DNA of 64,000 nt from Cotesia glomerata. Taxonomy: Eukaryota > Arthropoda > Insecta > Hymenoptera > Braconidae. The position numbers and the translations under genes are program-made. The stretch spans positions 1,116,001 to 1,180,000 of the forward strand of contig NC_058166.1 of assembly GCF_020080835.1 (NCBI RefSeq). The letters are read 5' to 3'. How positions within the stretch are numbered: position 1 is the stretch's first letter; each line of letters opens with the position of its first letter. Below the pieces are notes generated by a model. That model ran no database searches, had not been told where the DNA came from, and saw only the letters and a list, made by a program, of their open reading frames with translations. This document shows positions 59,351-64,000 of this stretch, in pieces.

Positions 59351-59880
59351 GCTTTAAAACGCGACCTACCGCGGCTCATTATGCGAATCATACCCTGAGA
59401 ATAATTGAAAAAAGTTATTGAACCCGAGTAGAGCAACAGCAATGAGTCTCTCGGTTCCACATTCTCCGTAAAACTATTATTCCAGAGGTCAATTCTGACA
59501 TGACTGCTCATTTTCTTGTTTCTTGAGGATTCAAGGCTGGCTCCGAGCGTCTCTCGCATCACAAGAAAAAAATAGTTTAGACTGTTGCGAATAACCCAAG
59601 CTAAGAAATAAAAAAAGTAAAAGAGAAATACACAAGAAACGATAAAACTAAAGGGATTCCCTTATAACCCTATCGCAGATGTAATGACAATCTACCGCAA
59701 AGTAATTTTACCGGAAAGCGCATACTCAAACAACTCTTGATATATTATTATTATTTCTCCATTAAATTTTTCTTCAGTTTTTAATGAGAATTTTTTATTA
59801 ATTTATTGAGATAAAAAATATTATTCATCAATTATTTTTAAAAGTTTGAGTCTAAAGTCTTCATGAAATTGATCCGAAGT
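59351..59880. other. Unique island
   Basis: 59360-59580 is single-copy-looking and of higher GC. On the minus strand it is open from ATG near 59562 through the island and runs on into the satellite. No domain or clear donor is visible, so no gene is called. Confidence 0.35.
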
Positions 59881-61050
59881 AAGATATAGTTTTAGTAGTT
59901 GTGACAAAATGTGACATAATAGTCTTAAAGTATTTAATTGTAGCAATAGTTAGTAAAAAACATTGCATGGTAGTCTTAAAATCATGCATGGTAGTCACAA
60001 AATCATGCTAAGTATTTTCTGAGCCATAAATAAATGCAATATCATGCATGGTAGTCAGTAACCATGTATGGTAGTTATGAAATCATGTATGGTAGTTATA
60101 AAATCATGCATGGTAGTTTCAAAATCATGCATAGTAGGCTTGAAATCATTAATAGTTACGATACCATGCGTAGTAGTAACAAAATTATGCTAAGTAGTCT
60201 TTATATCATGCATGATGGTCATACAATCATGCATGATAGTCAGTAACCATGCTTGGAAGTTATGAAATCATGCATGGTAGTTAGTAACCATGCATGGTAG
60301 ATTCAAAATCATGCATAGTATTAAAAAATCATGCATGGTAGGCTTAAAATCAATAATAGGTACGATACCATGCGTATTAATGAAATTATGCTAAGTAGTC
60401 TTTATATCATGCATGATGGTCATACAATCATGCATGGTAGTTATTAATTTATGTATGATAGTTATAAAATCATGCATGGTAGTCAGCAACCATGCATGGT
60501 AGTTATGAAATCATGCATAGTGGTTAGTAACCATGCATGGTAGTTATGAAATCATGCATAGTGGTTAGTAACCATGCATGGTAGTTTCAAAATCATGCAT
60601 AGTATTGAAAAATCATGCATCATAGGCTTAAAATCAATAATAGTTACGGTACCATTCATACTTGTAACAAAATTATGCTAAGTAGTCTTTATATCATGCA
60701 TGATGGTCATACAATCATGCATGGTAGTCAGTTACCATGCATGGTAGTCATTAATTTATGCATGATAGTTATAAAATCATGCATAGTAATAACATGATCT
60801 TGAAAAGAATTTTTTGAACTATGCATGGTAGTCATCAATTTACGCATGTTAGTTACAAAACATGCATAGTATTAACATGATCATGCAAAGTATTCTTTAA
60901 AGCATGCATGGTAGTTATTAATTTATGCATGATAGTTAAAAAATCATGCATGGTAGTTCTCGAATCATGCATGGTAGTTCTCGAATCATGCATAAAATTA
61001 AAAAATCATGCATGATAGTTACCAAATCATGCATGGTAGTCATTAAACAT
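59881..61050 (-). repeat. 21-bp array 4 (ATCATGCATGGTAGTTATAAA)
   Basis: Reverse-oriented relative of array 3, with 21-base units ATCATGCATGGTAGTTATAAA. Longer composites recur, for example CATGATGGTCATACAATCATG at about 60207, 60414 and 60698, giving a higher-order step of about 207 and then 284. Confidence 0.92.
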
Positions 61051-61800
61051 GGAAAATTTTTTTAAAATTCAAAATTGAAGTCCAAAATATTCACAATCAA
61101 AAACATTCCAATTGTAATGGAAAATTTTTTGATTTTCCCGGAAAATTTCCATGAAATTTTTTTTTAAGAATTCAATGTCAAAGTCTGAAAAATTTACAAT
61201 TGAAATCATCTCAACTGTAATGAAAAATTTTTGAATTTTCCAGAAAATTCTGATATAAAACATTGAAAATTAGTGAGTTTTCCTTTGAAGTAACTATAAC
61301 TCGAAAAATTTTTTAGAATTGAAAATTGTAGTCCGGAAAATTTCCAATTAAAAACCTAAAAATTTCCCGAATTTTTCAATTTTTTACATTTTCTTAAAAA
61401 TCAAGAATCAAGAAAAATGTGGAGGATGTTAAAATCATATCCTGGAAAATTTTCAACTCAAAAATTTCCAAATTTTCCCTCAAAATCTTTAAAATTTTCA
61501 CCTCAAACCCTACAATTCCCTAAATTCAACATTTTTCTTTAAAAATCACTCCTAACTCCATAAAAAATGAACTTCTACAAAAATTTCATGTTTTTTAAAA
61601 TAATTTCCCGGAAAATTTCCTCCTCTACTTTCTCCAAATTTTCCTCCAAACTCCCAAAAATCTTACCCGAATAATTTCCCAAAAATTTCCATTTTTTTAC
61701 AAGCTCCTTCCACTTTTCTGTAATTTTCCAAAAACTTCGTACAAAATTCAAAATTTTCCAATTTATTAAAAAAATTCTTGTAAAAACACTTCCAAGATTC
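61051..61800 (-). repeat. Degraded satellite copies
   Basis: 61060-61270 has two units related in reverse to the 112-bp family (GAAGTCCAAAATATTCACAA). After that come AACTATAACTCGAAAAAT, then GTAGTCCGGAAAATTTCC near 61328, and further GGAAAATTTCC words, i.e. decayed ~184-bp monomers. Confidence 0.65.
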
Positions 61801-62380
61801 AGGTGCAAAAGCCACCGTTAAAAAGAAATTCACCTGCCTGACCCGGTGCACTCTTACATATTATTATTATTATTATTACCAATACCCAATACCGCAATCA
61901 ATTAACCATCTACACTCTGCATTCTCTCCCCATTTTCCTTCTCTTTCCCCTCCACCCCTCAAACAAGGTCTTCGTGTCGCCCTAAGCCGCTCTAATGCCT
62001 CAAATAATAAGAATTGTAACGACATACCTAAACAGCTGGCATAATCTTCACTACTCACTACTCATACTACCCATAATTCCCATAACTGAACAGGTGGATG
62101 ACTACCTGTTTCTTTTATCCCCCTCCTCCTCCCCCTGCCCCGACCTTTTACTGATCATTATTCGACTCTCTGACTCTGACGTTGGATATTTGTTATTTTT
62201 TTTCATTCTTATTATATATTTCTTAGGCTATTTTTCATCTTAAATATTAAACTATCATTAAGTAAATAAAATACTTTTAATCCGTTTCCGGTGGGTGGTA
62301 ATCAATCAATTTGTATAGAAAAAAATATTTTTATATATTATATATATATATATAGCTACTGAAATTTTCTTTTTTAATCC
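61801..62380. other. Spacer, C/T-rich island
   Basis: (ATT)n at 61860-61879, C/T-rich sequence at 61920-61965 and 62120-62145, and an AT microsatellite at 62330-62355. No exon with convincing splice sites. Confidence 0.4.
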
Positions 62381-62640
62381 TCCAAGGAAATCAATAAAAA
62401 ATTATGGGAATTATTATAATTATAAAGCTTACGTAGCGGTAAAATTTTTTTTGTCAATTTTAATTCATTTTTTTCTGTCATAAAAATATATTAAAAAAAT
62501 TGTAATATATAAAAATTTATATGTACTTTAAGCACTACTAATTAAAAAAAAATTAAAAAAAAATTAGTTCCAAAAATGACCGCTAGGCGCCACAGTGGCG
62601 CTTTTTATTCTCGCTTGCAGAAACTTCAAACCAAGTTTTT
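62381..62640 (+). repeat. GGCGCCAC repeat, copy 1
   Basis: The unit runs ATTATGGGAATTATT, AAAGCTTACGTAGCGG, ATGTACTTTAAGCACT, TTAGTTC.AAAAATGACCGC, TAGGCGCCACAGTGGCGC and TTTTTATTCTCGCTTGCAGA. GCGCCAC-AG-TGGCGC forms a tight hairpin. GGCGCCAC is at 62586. Confidence 0.9.
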
Positions 62641-62915
62641 ATAATCAATTTTAATTTTAGGAAATCGATGGAACATTATGGGAATTATTGTAATTAAAAA
62701 GCTTACGTAGCGGAAATTATTTTTTTCAATGTTTAATTTTTTTTTCCTTAAAAATATAAAAAAAAATAATACATAAAAATTTACATGTACTTTAAGCACT
62801 GTTAATTAAAAATAAAAAAAAAAATTAGTTTAAAAAATGACCGCTAGGCGCCACAATGGCGCTGTTTATTCTCGCTTGCAGAAACTTCAAACCAAGTTTT
62901 TTTAATCAATTTTAA
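62641..62915 (+). repeat. GGCGCCAC repeat, copy 2
   Basis: Head-to-tail with copy 1: TTATGGGAATTATT recurs 274 bases later (62402 to 62676) and GGCGCCAC 261 bases later (62847). The shared tail is GCTTGCAGAAACTTCAAACC. Confidence 0.9.
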
Positions 62916-63950
62916 TTTTTAATAAATTGCACATTTTTCTTTTCATACTTAAATATTTGATAATTTTTTTTATTTATTAGAAAATCCTTTCGTTTGAAAT
63001 TAAATTGAGTGATACTCAATTGACTTTAATTTTAATTGAAATTTATTCATTACTACATGGATAAAAGAGAAAAATAAATTTGTGTTGTCCATTCCATTTT
63101 TTCTAATGAAGTAGTTTTTAATCTTTTGTCAATAAATTTATTAAGAAAATTACCGGATTGAAATGGACATCAATAATTACTGATTGCATTTTGTTTTGGT
63201 TCGAAAAAAATTTACCAGAAAAATTGAAAGTAATTCCAGTTTTTCAGATCTTTTGGCGGTGATTCATCGATAGCCGAAAAGAAGTTACTTAACATTGTAG
63301 AAAATTGCAACAAAATTTATATATAAATTTTTCTTGATTTTTTAATTTTTAATACGACGGAAAATGAATTATATTTAACAATTTATTAGGTTAATGTATT
63401 TTCAAATGTATTTAATTATGCGTTTAATCGATTTTAAATAAATTTGTGAAGAATTAAAATCTTCACAAGAGATCTTAGTCACTGTTCGAAGAGAAAAATA
63501 AATGTAACATGTTTTAATAACTAAAACATTTTTATACCAAAATATATTGAAGAAAAAATAATTAATTTAAAATTATCTGTTCTTTTTCTCTTAAAATCTT
63601 CATATGACTTTTTTGTCTTCATTTTTAGAGACATGGGTATAATTAAATTATAATAATATTTTTGTAAAAATTCTAAAAGCTTAAAAACATTTTTTACATC
63701 GATTTAATTATTGATTTAAATTCTTATTATTTACTTCTTGTTACAGAAACCACAAATATTATAAAATAATAATACTGAATTATATTTTCGTCTTTAAATT
63801 TTTAGACGATTATCCCAATCCTAAAAATAATAAAATTAAAAATTACTAAATGTAAGGTAAGCCTTGTTTTTTTTCAATAAAATTTTTTTAAATAGAATTC
63901 TCTTTAATAATAAGCTCTAGACCATTATAATTAAGTTACTCTAGAAATTT
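62916..63950. other. AT-rich sequence between GGCGCCAC copies
   Basis: About 1 kb of AT-rich sequence with no exon, RNA gene or known repeat copy that I can identify. It lies between copies of the repeat and may be part of a larger unit. Confidence 0.4.
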
Positions 63951-64000
63951 ACGGCAGAAAAAATTTTAGTTCTAAAAATCACCGCTAGGCGCCACCGTGG
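63951..64000 (+). repeat. GGCGCCAC repeat, partial copy cut by window end
   Basis: TTTTAGTTCTAAAAATCACC then GCTAGGCGCCACCGTGG at 63988, the same core as copies 1 and 2. The window ends inside it. Confidence 0.85.

Noticed and set aside
59275..59562. 95-codon minus-strand frame in a GC-richer island
   Set aside because: The first part is plausible but it runs into satellite sequence without a clear donor, and no family is recognised.
1..64000. Integrated virus, polydnavirus segment or transposase-bearing element
   Set aside because: No open frame with transposase, integrase, reverse transcriptase, capsid or known viral gene features was found on either strand. All mobile elements seen are non-coding.

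Overview
This is AT-rich eukaryotic, non-coding-dominated DNA. It most likely comes from an insect and possibly a hymenopteran, but that is inference from composition, one Asn/Ser-rich exon and the repeat style; no marker gene fixes the taxon. There are no bacterial operons, rRNA genes or convincing tRNAs, and no transposase or reverse transcriptase reading frame. The only persuasive protein-coding sequence is one exon on the minus strand (20004-19657), ending in a consensus CAG|GTAAGA donor. Its remaining exons must lie beyond a long intron, so much of 1-19650 may be intron. A weak second exon candidate sits at 53184-53347 (+).

Almost everything else is repeats. (1) A group of satellites with monomers of about 180-190 bp occupies about 2.0-6.8, 7.3-8.2, 8.6-12.5, 15.3-18.6, 24.9-25.6, 27.3-28.3, 29.3-33.1, 55.2-57.1 and 57.8-59.3 kb. 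Several families that look unrelated at first share the motif order 'TAACTCGGAAAATAT - GATTTTAGGAAAA - about 10-15 bases - AATTGTAGC', so they are probably diverged from one ancestral repeat. (2) A 24-bp minisatellite (unit CCCATAAAAATT..CAAAATGA) forms five blocks between 34.0 and 43.9 kb that change orientation. (3) Arrays of 21-bp units form four blocks: 45.8-46.8, 47.5-49.0, 51.2-52.5 and 59.9-61.05 kb. (4) There are discrete foldback or palindromic elements: a 740-bp palindrome at 4.6-5.35 kb carrying a GC-rich hairpin insertion; a hairpin-module element at three loci (13.3, 26.6 and 49.5 kb); a GTCCCAAAA-type foldback at two loci (29.57 and 53.79 kb), the second inserted into a satellite monomer with its empty site readable; and a GGCGCCAC hairpin repeat at the right edge and at 50.6 kb.

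The recurrent architecture is inverted: pairs of repeat arms face each other across 0.5-2.3 kb of more ordinary sequence (3.6-6.4, 8.56-12.55, 15.3-17.6, 34-37.8, 38.6-41.3 and 45.8-49 kb). The best pair, 8563-9406 and 11705-12548, has arms of equal 844-base length that are nearly identical. The hinge segments hold the richer-GC islands, GA/CT tracts and two close matches to the metazoan CTCF consensus (26081-26095 and 43943-43956).

All period and identity statements were made by eye from coordinates of matching motifs. No alignment, database search or folding program was run.
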